A DNA stretch of 64,000 nucleotides from the NCBI GenBank assembly GCA_963971405.1, contig OZ020492.1, positions 14,248,151 to 14,312,150 on the forward strand, given 5' to 3'. The translations under genes and the position numbers were made by a program. Numbering within the stretch: the first letter of the stretch is position 1; the number at the start of each line of letters is the position of its first letter. Under the pieces are notes generated by a model. That model was given only the letters and a program-made list of their open reading frames with translations. It did not search any database and was not told where the DNA came from. The DNA comes from Psococerastis gibbosa (lineage: Eukaryota > Arthropoda > Insecta > Psocodea > Psocidae). Shown here piece by piece: positions 27,501-36,550 of the stretch.

Positions 27501-30500
27501 CCATATAAAACTGCAATATAATTTATTATATTTATGGACACTACAAACGCATTATGATTATGATCCACGTCCTGCCACGACTGCTGGTCCCGCGTATCTT
27601 GTAACCCTTTCTTTTATAAACACGCGCCTTGCCCTTGTGGGCGTCCACACTTACATTTTTGAGAATTCCAGGCTGTCCTCAGAGTTCGAAAGAGTGAGTT
27701 CACTTATGGTACGCAATGACATTCTAGTTATTGCCGTTCAGTATGGCGGCAAAAGAACTCTTGGGCAGTTCAGTACCACGTGCGTAACTGTTGAGATATC
27801 CCAGTTATAACAACTTGGTGGTCGTTTGCTAGGAAATGACCATGTGTGAGTGAGCCTAGACGACCCAAACGCATATTAATCAATTATTCCACTACTGGTA
27901 TCCTTAAATTTGCGACAATAGAATTTCTTCCGTGGCCCAATATCCCAGACAGGGGTTTAATTAAGCAAAGTTTGTTGTGATGGACTTTTACAGTCATCCT
28001 GCTATTGGAGCATATATCCACCTACCTGGTCATGTGAGTATGTACATTTCAGGGGCCACGGCACTGACACAGCTGTTGTTGCCGCCATAGCAGTGACGAT
28101 TATATTTTGCAGCAGTTTTTTAGTCTCTTTATTTTTTAGGAATCGATGAAGAGGATATTAATTATTTTAAGCGGAAATATGACGAACTGCTTACTGATGA
28201 ATCGCAATCTTTCTGGTTAAACGATACTCATTGGGTTCCTCATTATATTACTGACATCCATTCTAATTATTCCAATTCAACCCCGCACCACACTGGCTGT
28301 GCTCGCACCCAAGGGTACTACAAGATGGATCCACTAGAAAAACAAAATCATAGGGTAAGTTGCCTATGTCGACCAAATTTACAAATGCTTGCAATCGCAT
28401 TATTATGATTGTTTTGAAGGAGTTTTATGGACATAGGGCTGCTTTTAGTGAGACTAGTGAGCCTTGCCCTGCCCATTGATTTTTCGGACTTAATTGGTTT
28501 TGTTTCCGCAGAAAGAGCTTGCCATTAGCATAATAAATGCGCATGTCCTTGGTGTTCATTCACATCTCAGACTTCGGGCGAGTAGGTCCTTGGGTTCATG
28601 TTGCAAAATAGTACATGCTTTGACCATCAAATAGTTCCATTATAATGATGTTACTGCCGGGCCACTAGACTGGGAACCTTTGGGCAAAATTACAACAAAC
28701 GACAACTCCTCTAGAGAACGGATATGAATATTGGCGTTGGTCACTGGTTAAGTTAATTAATCTGTAGAATCATTTTTTTTTTTCTTTTTTTTTACAGCAT
28801 CATTATAATAAATACAAGCAAGTGGCGGCAGCTCCCAACAGTGCTACTCACGGCATCCGTTCTGTGACTGACACGAAAGTTGCTGTAGCGGCAAGCAGAG
28901 AAGCCCGTAGCAACCAACGCAGGCTGTTGACTGCATTTGGAACGGATACTGATTCTGACCTGCTCAAATTTAACCAACTGAAGGTAAAACCAAGGCATTA
29001 TATTGCAGTATTATTTAGTTAATATAACACTGAAATTGAATTAACTTCGGTTTAAGAGGTAACCTCCTCGTTATAACCAATATTAGTGGATATAGAAAAC
29101 TGGATTTAGCGGGATTTGAACCCACAATCTACGCCTACGCCTAAAGGCTTTTATGGCCTTTATGTCATACAGTAAGCTCACATACCTGTTCGGTTAGATA
29201 GTTGTGTACCTGTGATAACCTGTCTACCAATACGAAACATGTCAATAAGATAATAAAAGTAGAGGACATAGATCAACTGTTCTTGTAGGGGCTTGTAGTC
29301 CATCGGTTAAGACGACGCCCCGGTTACCCGGGTAGGCGAAGAGCGTGCGTTCGAATCCCGCCTTCTATTTTACGACTTGCGAAACAACAGTTTCGGCTAT
29401 GACAGGCACGGATTTATTTTTTTGGAAGCAGATATCGAAGATAGCAGCTTGGCAGCCATTGGCGATGCAGCTTGAGGAAGAAACAGACATGCACACTGGG
29501 CAGCACTGTATCTCCTCTACATATAATTCACATGTCTCTGAGGTGTATAGTGGCTTGGCCATTTCTGAAACAATACTCTATTATGGTCTTGATTGTCTGT
29601 GGTCACCTATTTGTTACAATAATAAGAATAATTATTGAACGAGACCTAAAAATTGCGGCTGCATTAATAGGAATATAGGCGCAATGTGGTCCAAACATGC
29701 TGTAATCTACAAGGAGCTGATCCAAAAGTAGTGCGATAAATTTTTGTTGGCCCTAGTATACCTCGCAGAGCCAGCGCGGGAGTAAGAATACCTTGGAACC
29801 ACCAAATAGCACCGTGGGTCATTCAGCTCTATGCACTGGAGTCATTAGAATGCAATGCGCATTATTGGAGCTCACAACAGAGAACAGAGAAAACTTCAGA
29901 GCAAGAGCTACGCCATCAAGTTTTGTTTAAATTTGGCATGTCGGCTTCAAGAGCAAGAGCTGCAAGAGGCCTAAGGAGGGATCCTCTGTCAAAATAACAA
30001 ATTTACCGCTGTCACAACCTTTAAGGAGGACTGGAAAAACCTCACCGACGAAGCCGGGTTGGAGGCGCTGGGCGCTTGGAGACCGAAATTTGGCCTCGTG
30101 CCATCCATTCGCAACGCCCCCCCCCCCTCACCCAGCCCATGGTCATCTCGTTTCTTTACTTTTAGTGTCCTAATGTGCAATATATATTAAATATTATATG
30201 CTACTCTTGAAATCATTATGGCTGGTTTTTTTTTCAGTTCCGTAAAAAGCTATTGAGGTTCAGCAAATCTGAGATTCATGACTGGGGACTCTTCTCAATG
30301 GAAACCATTGCCGCTGATGAAATGGTTATAGAATATGTTGGTCAACGGGTTCGCCCGTTCTTAGCAGACTTTCGTGAAAAAGATTATGAGAAACGTGGCA
30401 TTGGCAGCTCCTATTTATTCCGAATTGATCTGGACAATATCATTGACGCCACCAAATTCGGCAATTTGGCGCGATTCATCAATCACAGTTGTAATGTAAG

Positions 30501-33500
30501 TATAGTAGAATTAATATCTTTTTGCTATTTTGATTTCATATAATTCTAATACGTAAAATCGCCCTGCTGTACCTTGACTAATAATTTTACAGCCGAAATC
30601 ACTCTCACTTTACTAGAAACTACCTATGCTGATAACATAGTTTGAAGTGTCGGCAACTGTCGAGTGTAGATTATTATAAATGTTTTTAGCTATATCTGAA
30701 TAGGCGTTGGTGACCCCTAGTATACCCAGGCAATACTTTTTATTTTTTATTCAAGTCACTATTAAAATATTTCAAAATGTACCAAATTCATTTTATAGCT
30801 AACTATTTTATGCATCATATTATAAGTAGAGTAAATGTTAATTTTTGGGATGTTCCAGACATTAATTAATGTTTTATTAGTATCAATTGAATTTATTATG
30901 AAAAGTGAGTAGCTCAATGATAATAATAATAATAATAATATAGTCTTTATTTGAGCCATCAAAAGAACAGGTCTCCAACGATTACACTTACAATGGTACA
31001 GTACAATTCACACGCAACCAAAAAATACACACAAAGGCTTTAAGAAAATAAATTACTAAAAACTAAAACTACCTATAAAACAACAATTCCCCCTACGGTA
31101 CAGGTCTACTTAAAATGCCCAAGATAGCCGCCCTGAAGGATGGTAAGCTTAGTGCAAATGGATCAGGATCATTGAGTTTGTTTATAACCCCAATGATTCT
31201 ACCAAGCGGTGACACATACACGTAGAGTTGGCAACTAACAAAGTTTTCGATCTTGTGTTCTTGGTATTAACTCTGAGGTAAACTCTTTCGACTATAGAAG
31301 GGCAGTCCAAATGACAAATCAACTTATAAAAGAAAATTCAGTCTACAACCACTCTCCTACACTCAAGAGAGTTCATATCAAACTCCATCTGCAACTGAGC
31401 TGTGCTAACGGGATGGTCTCTGTAGTGTGGATAGGTCCCATGACGCCTGAAATACAGATACCGTAAAAAACTCTTTGCACTCGTTCAATCGACAGAAACT
31501 GATTCGCTGGGCCACTATTCCACACCACAGAGGCATATTCGAACCTAGAGCGTACAAGTGCATTGTAAAGCAGGCTATATGTCGATTGGAGAGTGAAATG
31601 GTGAGACGTCCGGATCACAAAGCCAAGAATGATAGTAATTTTTCTGTGGTATGATGCATAAATAAGAGAAAAAATTTATTTTTTGTAAATTTTATTGTAA
31701 CTTGAAAAAAAAATTGTTAAAAACCAAGGAGTTTTAAAAATTTAATATGGTATACATGGTTAGGGGTGTCGCAATTGCTATTCCTGTTCATTATACTCAA
31801 CTAGGATCCACTGACTTATCTTCTATTGCAGGAGTGGGCTCTTAATTATATTCGCAAATATTAAATACGGATATAGTATGGTACAATAGTACATTAAGCA
31901 CTCAGCATAAGATGTTTTAAACTGTGCCCGACATAACCTTAATGCGACAAATTCTTAAATATTCAATTAACCCCTATTATGAATCGACTCTTACTTACTT
32001 CTTACTTCAGCCAACGCCCGTACGTGGCCTTTCAGCCATCCGACGCCGTGCCGCCCAGTATAAAAAAGCTCGTCCCTCCAAAGTTGCCTCGCAGATGACG
32101 TCCTTAAGGCCGTCGCAGGTTACGAGATGTTCTGCAGTTCCTTCAGATGTAAAACACAGAGGGCACAATGGTGAGTCCATCACCCCAATCCTGTGCAAGT
32201 GCTTCTGAAGAAAATCGTGTCCCGTCGCCATTCGTAAAGTCGCCACTGCCACATCTCTCGGAAGGTCCCTTGCTTTGTTTGATGACACGATCTGTTCCCA
32301 GTGCTTTCCTTCCGTCGCTCTTTTTCTTGCCTTTTGGACGGACTCTCTGAAGACGCTGTTTATGCTGCGACGGGTACTGTGGTAGGAGATTGGATGGATT
32401 GGTTGCTCCATGGTACATCCCTATTTGGCCAGGTTGTCCGCTTTTTCATTGCCCAAAAGATCGCAGTGCCCTGGTACCCATTGCAGGGCTATATCTGTCC
32501 TTTCTTGCAGCAGGTGTAATCTTTCCTGGCAGATGTTTATTTCTCTTCCTTCCTGTGGCTTTGATGAACAGATAGCCTGTATCGCGGATATCGAGTCCGA
32601 TAGGAATACTACTTTCTTTGCTATTGGTTGTAGAAGTAGTTCATTGGCTGCTTCGCTGATGGCACTTACTTCTCCATCGAAATTTGTGCAGTTTTTCCCA
32701 ACAGCTAAGGTATTGTCGAGTAGTATCCTGCCCCGCTTGTCTTAGACATGGCTGACCCGTCTGTGTACAGGTGTATCCATTCATCGGATGGTTATCTTTC
32801 GGTAATCATGGGAACATTGTGAGCTTTAAGTTAGGAACGTCTGCCTTTCTTAGGTTTATTCCCGGAATAGTGGTGCACGATGGTATTTCCGGCTTCTCTT
32901 TCATGTAGACAGTCCTTCTGAAAGGCTCTCGTACTGGCTCTTCTGGTCCGTATTTAGTTCTTATTTCTGCTACTTTGTGCAGTGGTGTGATTTGGGTATT
33001 GAGTCTTTGGTGCGCATTTTTGTATTTCTCCCAAAAATTGTCACTGGATCTTAATGCTCTCTCAAAGAATTTCACCGTTGCCTTGTCCCTGCGAGTGTCT
33101 AGTGGCTCTATATCGGCCTGGCTTTCTACCGCAGATAAGCCTTACTGCATTGTTTTGCACTGTGCTCAGTTTCTTCTTTGTGTTGTCGGAGGCCGTGTTG
33201 TAAGCTTCGGAGCCATATTTTAGTACCGGCCGAATGTATGATTTGTATGTAGTTGTTAGTACATCCTGGGACGCACCCCATTTTGTTCCGGTGAGTCTCT
33301 TATACCCAAGACATTCCTTCAATTACATCGGTCTGTCTTCCTGTCCTCTTAATGTTAAATAAATGCCTTGATACTAAATATTTACCAAAGTCTTCAGTTT
33401 AATTTTTTTTCATTATTTTCAGCCCAACTGTTATGCGAAAATCATAACCATTGAGTCGCAAAAGAAAATAGTCATTTACTCTAAAAGGGAAATTCAAGTG

Positions 33501-33596
33501 GGTGAGGAAATCACGTATGACTACAAATTCCCTCTAGAAGAAGAAAAAATTGTCTGTCTTTGTGGTGCTCCAAATTGCAAGGGATTTTTAAATTAA
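9134..33596 (+). CDS. SETD1: SETD1-type histone H3-lysine-4 methyltransferase (Set1/COMPASS catalytic subunit), 16 coding exons
   Basis: A nuclear enzyme that methylates lysine 4 of histone H3 at active promoters as the catalytic core of COMPASS. The joined exons give about 2256 residues with no internal stop, and every intron phase agrees. Domains in order: basic His-rich start and a conserved N-terminal block containing VKDPRSHF (about residues 100-138), RRM (about 149-225), Pro- and Ser-rich acidic linkers (229-1007), eleven 80-residue tandem repeats (1053-1921), N-SET (about 1922-2113) with WIN motif GCARTQG at 2032-2038, SET (about 2114-2235) with NHSC at 2195-2198 and a YDY near 2231-2233, and post-SET cysteines 2244, 2246 and 2251. 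Vertebrate SETD1A/B are about 1700-1970 residues; the excess is the repeat block. The start was chosen because the acceptor lies only 20 bases upstream and the N-terminal block follows at once. Introns are full of repeats. I am very sure of the family; exact junctions are predicted. Confidence 0.96.
10771..11041 (+). CDS. SETD1: SETD1 coding exon 2: RRM domain (residues 139-228)
   Basis: Acceptor TTGTAG/GTT, donor TTCG/GTAAGG, phase 0 in and 1 out. The exon is almost exactly one RNA-recognition motif: RNP2-like VTINNLND and RNP1-like [10 protein letters not shown], with the divergent aromatic positions usual for Set1. Confidence 0.95.
11270..11600 (-). mobile_element. Old fragment of the ~830-bp non-autonomous element (SETD1 intron 2)
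   Basis: Shares ordered blocks with the copies at 52515-53225 and 54866-55687: GGAAAGCAACC, TTTTGTTACTC, a GTTCCGCAGAAA-like block, then TTTTTGAGAAA and a G run. It is heavily diverged and lacks both ends. Confidence 0.55.
12200..12472 (+). CDS. SETD1: SETD1 coding exon 3 (residues 229-319)
   Basis: Acceptor ATTTCAG/GT, donor AATT/GTAAGT, phase 1 in and 1 out. It opens with [13 protein letters not shown] and continues into a low-complexity Pro/Ser/Thr linker. The alternative frames covering this interval are shadows. Confidence 0.9.
13160..13465 (+). pseudogene. LINE 3' fragment in SETD1 intron 3
   Basis: Across frameshifts the translation shows FRMATG, then [15 protein letters not shown] and HLFSC. 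This matches block for block the minus-strand fragment at 32007-32411 ([15 protein letters not shown]). It ends in a short GAA run. It is inactive and lies sense to SETD1. Confidence 0.7.
13598..13966 (+). CDS. SETD1: SETD1 coding exon 4: proline/methionine-rich linker (residues 320-442)
   Basis: Acceptor TTTCACAG/CT, donor GAAAG/GTACCG, phase 1 in and 1 out. Composition is dominated by Pro, Met and aromatic residues ([16 protein letters not shown]), as in the disordered linker after the Set1 RRM. Confidence 0.9.
14366..14763 (+). CDS. SETD1: SETD1 coding exon 5: acidic and polyproline linker (residues 443-575)
   Basis: Acceptor TTCAAG/GAG, donor GACAAG/GTAACT, phase 1 in and 0 out. It contains [10 protein letters not shown], a [20 protein letters not shown] run and a charged helical end (RREEE/RRKKA type). 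The polyproline run resembles a profilin or FF/WW-domain ligand. Confidence 0.9.
15296..15805 (+). mobile_element. Retroposon with LINE-like 3' tail (SETD1 intron 5)
   Basis: The end (about 15640-15805) has CTATTTAATTTTAA, TTATAGTCTTATTGTTCGCC, TCTCAATAAAGTCGTT and an (ATTCA)n tail. The same 3' block ends the retroposon at 44010-44260. The AATAAA inside the tail suggests a polyadenylated source RNA. The front part has a 68-codon frame with no clear homology. Confidence 0.5.
16745..17187 (+). CDS. SETD1: SETD1 coding exon 6 (residues 576-722)
   Basis: Acceptor ATTTTCAG/GTG, donor CTCGA/GTGAGT, phase 0 in and 2 out. It begins [13 protein letters not shown] (a likely casein-kinase-2-type acidic stretch), is Pro/Tyr-rich in the middle, and ends with [12 protein letters not shown] leading into the conserved helix of exon 7. 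Confidence 0.92.
17328..17425 (+). repeat. Worn SINE family 1 fragment (SETD1 intron 6)
   Basis: Keeps the 3' body of the family seen at 60398-60600: AAAGCAGGTAGTCCCGGG, a TATAGCTTTATAGC block and GTTGGCTTAGT. The tRNA-like head is missing. Confidence 0.45.
17924..18224 (+). CDS. SETD1: SETD1 coding exon 7: conserved helical segment (residues 723-823)
   Basis: Acceptor TTTATAG/GGG, donor CAGG/GTACGT, phase 2 in and 0 out. It contains [21 protein letters not shown], read over about residues 736-760, a segment found in the middle of animal SETD1 proteins (K-D-I-x-x-R-M...A-F-x-x-x-D-x-W). A Lys/Glu-rich stretch follows. Confidence 0.93.
18690..18915 (+). pseudogene. LINE C-terminal fragment (SETD1 intron 7)
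   Basis: Matches 53720-53940 in blocks (AGCAAGTGATGG, CATACGTGGAGCTGAA, GAGGCATCGATGCC). The translated text EGAIEGG...[10 protein letters not shown]...ELKRA resembles the end of RTE- or CR1-like proteins, where GKRxxGRP...W.D.I.DL is common. A short GAA run ends it. Confidence 0.5.
19493..19595 (+). CDS. SETD1: SETD1 coding exon 8 (residues 824-857)
   Basis: Acceptor GTTTTCAG/AGG, donor TCAG/GTTTGT, phase 0 in and 1 out. It is a short Glu/Asn-rich linker exon, supported mainly by frame continuity (it joins exons 7 and 9 without a shift) and by its splice signals. Confidence 0.8.
20927..21137 (+). CDS. SETD1: SETD1 coding exon 9: Ser/acidic segment (residues 858-927)
   Basis: Acceptor AATTTTAG/ATT, donor GAAAG/GTGATG, phase 1 in and 2 out. 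It holds a basic patch ([11 protein letters not shown]) and then [22 protein letters not shown], read over about 885-905, a phospho-acceptor-rich run common in chromatin proteins. Confidence 0.9.
21617..21790 (-). repeat. tRNA-like SINE related to family 1 (SETD1 intron 9)
   Basis: On the minus strand a head with GGTTCAAGTCC (B box) near 21710-21720 is followed by an ATT-rich spacer and the CTTTCACTC...GGACAAGGTGCA block. That block also precedes the second LINE at 1575-1650. A T run of more than 20 bases (21590-21611) adjoins it. Confidence 0.5.
21894..22131 (+). CDS. SETD1: SETD1 coding exon 10 (residues 928-1007)
   Basis: Acceptor CTTCAG/AAT, donor CGAGAG/GTAATT, phase 2 in and 0 out. It reads [16 protein letters not shown], then [21 protein letters not shown], about 950-970, with several Ser/Thr-Pro sites. 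Confidence 0.9.
22946..25689 (+). CDS. SETD1: SETD1 coding exon 11: giant exon with eleven 80-residue tandem repeats (residues 1008-1921)
   Basis: Acceptor TTTTTCAG/CCT in phase 0. The exon opens with [14 protein letters not shown] and a Lys-rich stretch continuing exon 10, so it belongs to SETD1. Repeats run from 23081 to the exon end. I place the donor at CG/GTATGT after 25689: the leftover CG plus A from exon 12 makes Arg and restores the frame into RWSKKNE. Without this splice the frame meets a stop at 25742-25744 after unrelated sequence. Each repeat reads approximately [20 protein letters not shown], then [20 protein letters not shown], then an [14 protein letters not shown] and [18 protein letters not shown] part. 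I recognise no domain; it is hydrophilic and rich in Ser, Thr and Asp. Confidence 0.88.
23081..25706 (+). repeat. In-frame tandem array, 11 units of 240 bp
   Basis: Units start at 23081 and every 240 bases to 25481. The last has lost about 12 bases and is 228 long. Units differ by few substitutions and stay in frame. The first unit is the most diverged ([20 protein letters not shown]). A two-unit pattern (KQRCSSSI then KQPCSSWI) at units 2-3, 5-6 and, in part, 7-8 suggests block duplication; units 8, 9 and 10 share the KQPCSSWI form. Confidence 0.97.
25736..25990. repeat. Inverted repeat of about 47 bp arms enclosing a PBS-like block (SETD1 intron 11)
   Basis: The left arm (about 25740-25787) and right arm (about 25936-25985) are nearly perfect reverse complements around GAGTTAGTGATTTCTTCTGC. 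Between them is ATTGGTGACCCCGACTTG (25842-25859), which resembles the primer-binding region after the 5' LTR of gypsy/BEL-type elements. It may be a rearranged LTR remnant or a foldback element. Confidence 0.45.
26917..27089 (+). CDS. SETD1: SETD1 coding exon 12: start of N-SET (residues 1922-1979)
   Basis: Acceptor TTATTTTAG/ATG, donor AAAAG/GTAAGC, phase 2 in and 1 out. It contains [18 protein letters not shown] and ends [12 protein letters not shown], which leads into [10 protein letters not shown] of exon 13 as in other SETD1 N-SET regions. Confidence 0.93.
27395..27490 (+). repeat. SINE family 3 tail (SETD1 intron 12)
   Basis: CGGTTAACGAGGAGATTACC followed by CTCTTCAACCAAAGTTAATT corresponds to the tails at 29035-29205 (reverse strand) and about 35195-35250. 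The head is lost. Confidence 0.45.
28140..28354 (+). CDS. SETD1: SETD1 coding exon 13: N-SET with WIN motif (residues 1980-2051)
   Basis: Acceptor TTTTTTAG/GAA, donor CATAGG/GTAAGT, phase 1 in and 0 out. It has the Set1 block [10 protein letters not shown] and, at residues 2032-2038, GCARTQG, followed by YYKMD. The Arg at 2035 is the residue that enters the WDR5 pocket in the WIN peptides of MLL and SETD1. Confidence 0.96.
28798..28983 (+). CDS. SETD1: SETD1 coding exon 14 (residues 2052-2113)
   Basis: Acceptor TTTTTTACAG/CAT, donor CTGAAG/GTAAAA, phase 0 in and out. It contains [16 protein letters not shown] and [10 protein letters not shown], the conserved pre-SET lead of Set1 proteins. 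Confidence 0.96.
29035..29230 (-). repeat. tRNA-derived SINE family 3 (SETD1 intron 14)
   Basis: On the minus strand the B box GGGTTCAAATCCC (about 29129-29141) is followed by a body and by GTTATAACGAGGAGGTTACC and AACCGAAGTTAATTCAATT, the family tail. An A-box-like block lies at the 5' part. Confidence 0.55.
29287..29370 (+). repeat. tRNA-like SINE head (SETD1 intron 14)
   Basis: GGGGCTTGTAGTCCATCGG with a TAGTCCATCGGTTAAG A-box-like block, and GCGTTCGAATCCCGCC (B box) 45 bases on. The spacing and boxes are tRNA-like. The acceptor arm does not pair cleanly, so I call it a SINE head and not a working tRNA gene. Confidence 0.5.
30238..30495 (+). CDS. SETD1: SETD1 coding exon 15: first part of the SET domain (residues 2114-2199)
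   Basis: Acceptor TTTTCAG/TTC, donor TGTAAT/GTAAGT, phase 0 in and out. It carries the SAM-binding WGLF (2029-2032 region numbering shifted: W2129-F2132), EYVGQ, YLFRID and the invariant RFINHSCN at the exon end. The intron that follows cuts the domain exactly after NHSCN. Confidence 0.98.
30919..31650 (-). pseudogene. Antisense LINE 3' end (jockey-like reverse transcriptase C-terminus) in the last SETD1 intron
   Basis: Read on the minus strand, 31618-31373 gives [20 protein letters not shown] and SIERVQRVF, the thumb block of jockey-like reverse transcriptases. Coding similarity continues with frame breaks to about 31090. The minus-strand 3' end has AATAAAGAC and an (ATT)n tail, seen on the + strand as (AAT)n at 30919-30942. 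It is 5'-truncated. Confidence 0.8.
31985..33322 (-). pseudogene. Antisense LINE fragment: thumb, RNase H and zinc-knuckle, frameshifted, in the last SETD1 intron
   Basis: The minus strand, from high to low coordinates, shows [19 protein letters not shown] (33230 region), then an RNase H core with [25 protein letters not shown] and [10 protein letters not shown] (about 32760-32580). The terminal part is [26 protein letters not shown] and EHLVTC (about 32250-32100). The pieces lie in different frames, so it is dead. It shares its C-terminal family with 13160-13465. Confidence 0.85.
33423..33596 (+). CDS. SETD1: SETD1 coding exon 16: end of SET and post-SET (residues 2200-2256)
   Basis: Acceptor ATTTTCAG/CCC, phase 0. 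It starts PNCYAKI, completing NHSC-NPNC, and contains [11 protein letters not shown] and the post-[16 protein letters not shown] with the zinc cysteines. The TAA stop is at 33594-33596. Confidence 0.98.
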   Translation, partial: PNCYAKIITIESQKKIVIYSKREIQVGEEITYDYKFPLEEEKIVCLCGAPNCKGFLN

Positions 33597-34970
33597 GCAC
33601 GGGTATTTTATTTTCCGTAATGCCAAAACTTTCTTTCTGCTATTGTTTTCACTCTTGTTAAATTATTCTTTTTGTTTCATACTTTACGTATTAGTTCAAA
33701 ATTGTTCTATTGTGTAAGCCGTAGAAGTATTATTGATACCATTTTCGACCAGCCAAGGTCTAGGTTGGTGGCTATAGAACAGTTTAGAACGTTAGTATCC
33801 ATAAGTGGTAATGGATTTAATAATTTTGTTGACATTTGCTAGTTACAATTATGTATGTTGTTTTAGAAGGGTGATAACATTATACACTTGCTAAGGCGGT
33901 GGGAAATACTGCTTGGCCAAAACCGTATTTAATAGTTACAATAGACGGTGCATGGGAATGATAGATGCATTTCTTATGCCTTCCCCGACAGAAAATTGAG
34001 CGCGGAAGTGTGTGGCTGATACTTTGCAATGCTTGCCAGGGTCGATGAAAAGTCCATTTTTGAGCTTGAGGGGTGAAATGTGGATCTTTTCCTTTACAAT
34101 GACAGAACCCAGCGCCCCAATCTATGTGACGCATAAGCTTCCCTCCAATTCATCACCTAAATAGATAGTAGTCACTTAATAAAAATGTTTTTAGTGCCAC
34201 AGGAAGACCTTGACATGTGCAAAGCCCCGTTTACACGCTACGAGTTGTAGCGATGTAATTGACCAACTTATTTGTCCAATAAATCGATATTGATGATGAT
34301 CAATTTTATCAATTCTTTGTCAATATTTTCTTTTTCTACTTGTAGAACTTAATGTGTGATGGAGCCTAGAAAATTGCCACCACAATACCCTATACTTATT
34401 TTTTTTTTTAAATTTACAAAGCAGTTACTAGAAATTTGGTCTATTCATGTTGTAAAAGACTATTTCACACATAATACTACTAAAGGGTATTATTAATTGT
34501 TTGTGTTATAGTTTTTCCATGAACTTTACACTGGGGGAAATTTTCTATGTTCCACATCCTTTTAAGAACCTTTCTGATGAAGACTATGTGAAATCGTTAT
34601 TTTAAATTAAATTTACTGTTTGCATGTTCAAACTTATCGTGACAATTGTTGTCTTTTAATATCTTGTTTGTGAAAAATCGAATAGGTACGATAAATGTAT
34701 CGTATCATGTAAACGGTGATTAAATCCATTAGGAAACTGTTTACTGACACATCAAAAATATACAATACAAGTATATAATACAAATAATTACTACTCGTCC
34801 TGAAATTGGCTGTACGTGCTCAATAATTTGTTGAGTTCTGAATGTTCTGAGATGTATCAAAATCCTTTAAATTTTTTCGATTGTTTAATTTTGTAATATT
34901 ATTATATGCATTATATTACTATTATTTTGTCCTAGGGATATGGGATAAAAATGTAATGTCCGGGGAAGGA
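33597..34970 (+). other. SETD1 3' untranslated region and downstream DNA
   Basis: AT-rich, no gene. Candidate poly(A) signals of AATAAA type lie at several places (for example near 34176), and I cannot choose one. The minus-strand frame at 33880-34134 is not recognisable. Confidence 0.4.
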
Positions 34971-34974
34971 ATCC

Positions 34975-35260
34975 ATAAAAATCTTGAGAGAGGGAAATTC
35001 GAACCCACGATCTGGGGTTATCTGCCCTTGTCTCTCCAGATATCGCTTGATCCAGTATATATTATATGTTATTGTCGGTGAGCATGGCTTATAGGGGTTC
35101 AACGGACATTTGGAAAGACGAGGATAGGCAGGGTAGATGCTAAAACCAAACCCTGGAAACGCAGGTTCGAGTCCGCCTTTGTTCCATTTTTCGGGTATAA
35201 TGACCGAGGAGGTAGCCTTCTCAACACAAATCAGTTTAATGACTGGTATATACAGTAATT
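34975..35260. repeat. Two tRNA-like SINE pieces
   Basis: At 34990-35060 a minus-strand copy shows GGGTTCGAATTTCC and a tRNA-like head. At 35085-35260 a plus-strand family 3 copy shows GCAGGTTCGAGTCCGCC (B box) and a GACCGAGGAGGTAGCC tail. Neither pairs as a functional tRNA. Confidence 0.5.
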
Positions 35261-36309
35261 AATGGAACACTAAGGAAAATTGATAATAAAGCAACAAGCG
35301 TCTAGGGATTGCTGTGCTGGTCATTAAATTGATAAACAGTTAAATCAAATTAAAGTTAATTAGATTCCCCAGATGTTGTAAACCTAGCTACTAGATAGAG
35401 TCTATAGTTGGAACAAACGCTCTTTTGTTTTTGTTTTCTCTTTTATCCATATGCGAAAAAATTATGAGGAAATTTTTCTGATGTTCTCCTAATATTAATA
35501 TTTCACCAATTAATTTTGAGGTTTGGCATTGTCTTGGCTTGTCTTATCGTTGTCTTGTCGGTGTCTTGTTGTTGAAAAAAAAATGAGACTTGCCGCATTT
35601 AATTTCTCGTATGAGAGATACAGGTATTAATGTGTAACAAATTTTCTTATCTTAAAAGCATCCTATGGGCAATTAACTTCTTCTTGGAGTTCCAGCAGTT
35701 CGTGCAATTCTGGCTTTAAATAAAATTTTACAGGAGATCGTAAAGCCATCAATGATGTCTCATGGGGTAGACGAAATTTTCATCTTCATTGTAACACATA
35801 GTAATACAGTTTTGAAATTTAGATTGTATCCTATGAATTTGAAGTAATGGCCAATCGGTGTTAATATGCTAAGTATTGAAATATTTCCATTTCCATGTAG
35901 AATACTTGTGTTTCAAGCTGGAACTTGTAAATTTGGTGACATGGCAGAAGAATAATCTGAATAATTTGCATCCTAAGTTGCTACGGGCCTATCATCTCAG
36001 TAATAGTATGCATCCCAGTCGGGATTTCAGAGTTCTTGTTAAAACGTCCAAATAGACCTGATGGTAATTCGCAAGAGTGTAGAGTGGTTCGGAATGAGGA
36101 CGAAAGTAGCCACTAATAAATCTGGACATTCCATACAAAACAATCGACTACTCGGAGATAATGGTTGCGTAAGTACAAAACTGTAGAGGAACATTTCATC
36201 TATCCCATGAGACCTCAATGATCGATCAATATTATGTTTTGATCAATATTTTCAGTTACATTTCATTTTAGAGTGGGCAGTGCTTCTTCCGGTCTGTCAT
36301 AGATGTAAA

Positions 36310-36550
36310 TTTCTATATAATCGCTCCTTGATTTGCCAACTGTTCTAACTGCAAAATGCTAATTTATCAGGAGAGCGTTCCAAAGCTTTATCGGGTGGTT
36401 TCAATTTATTATGTCTTACACTTCAGCCACGAAATTTTCAGTTTTTTACAGGTTTGCAGATACGACAATTGGACGTAAAAAAATAGGATTTTAATTATTT
36501 TTGCAGTTAACATAGTTGGCGAATCAAGGAGCGATATTATTTCTGTAAAT
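36310..36550. repeat. Inverted-repeat element (about 42-bp arms, 140-bp loop)
   Basis: ATAATCGCTCCTTGATTTGC at about 36317-36336 continues to CTAACTGCAAAA. It is mirrored by TTTTGCAGTTAAC...GCGAATCAAGGAGCGAT at about 36501-36537. AT-rich flanks suggest a small MITE; no clear target duplication was found. Confidence 0.5.
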
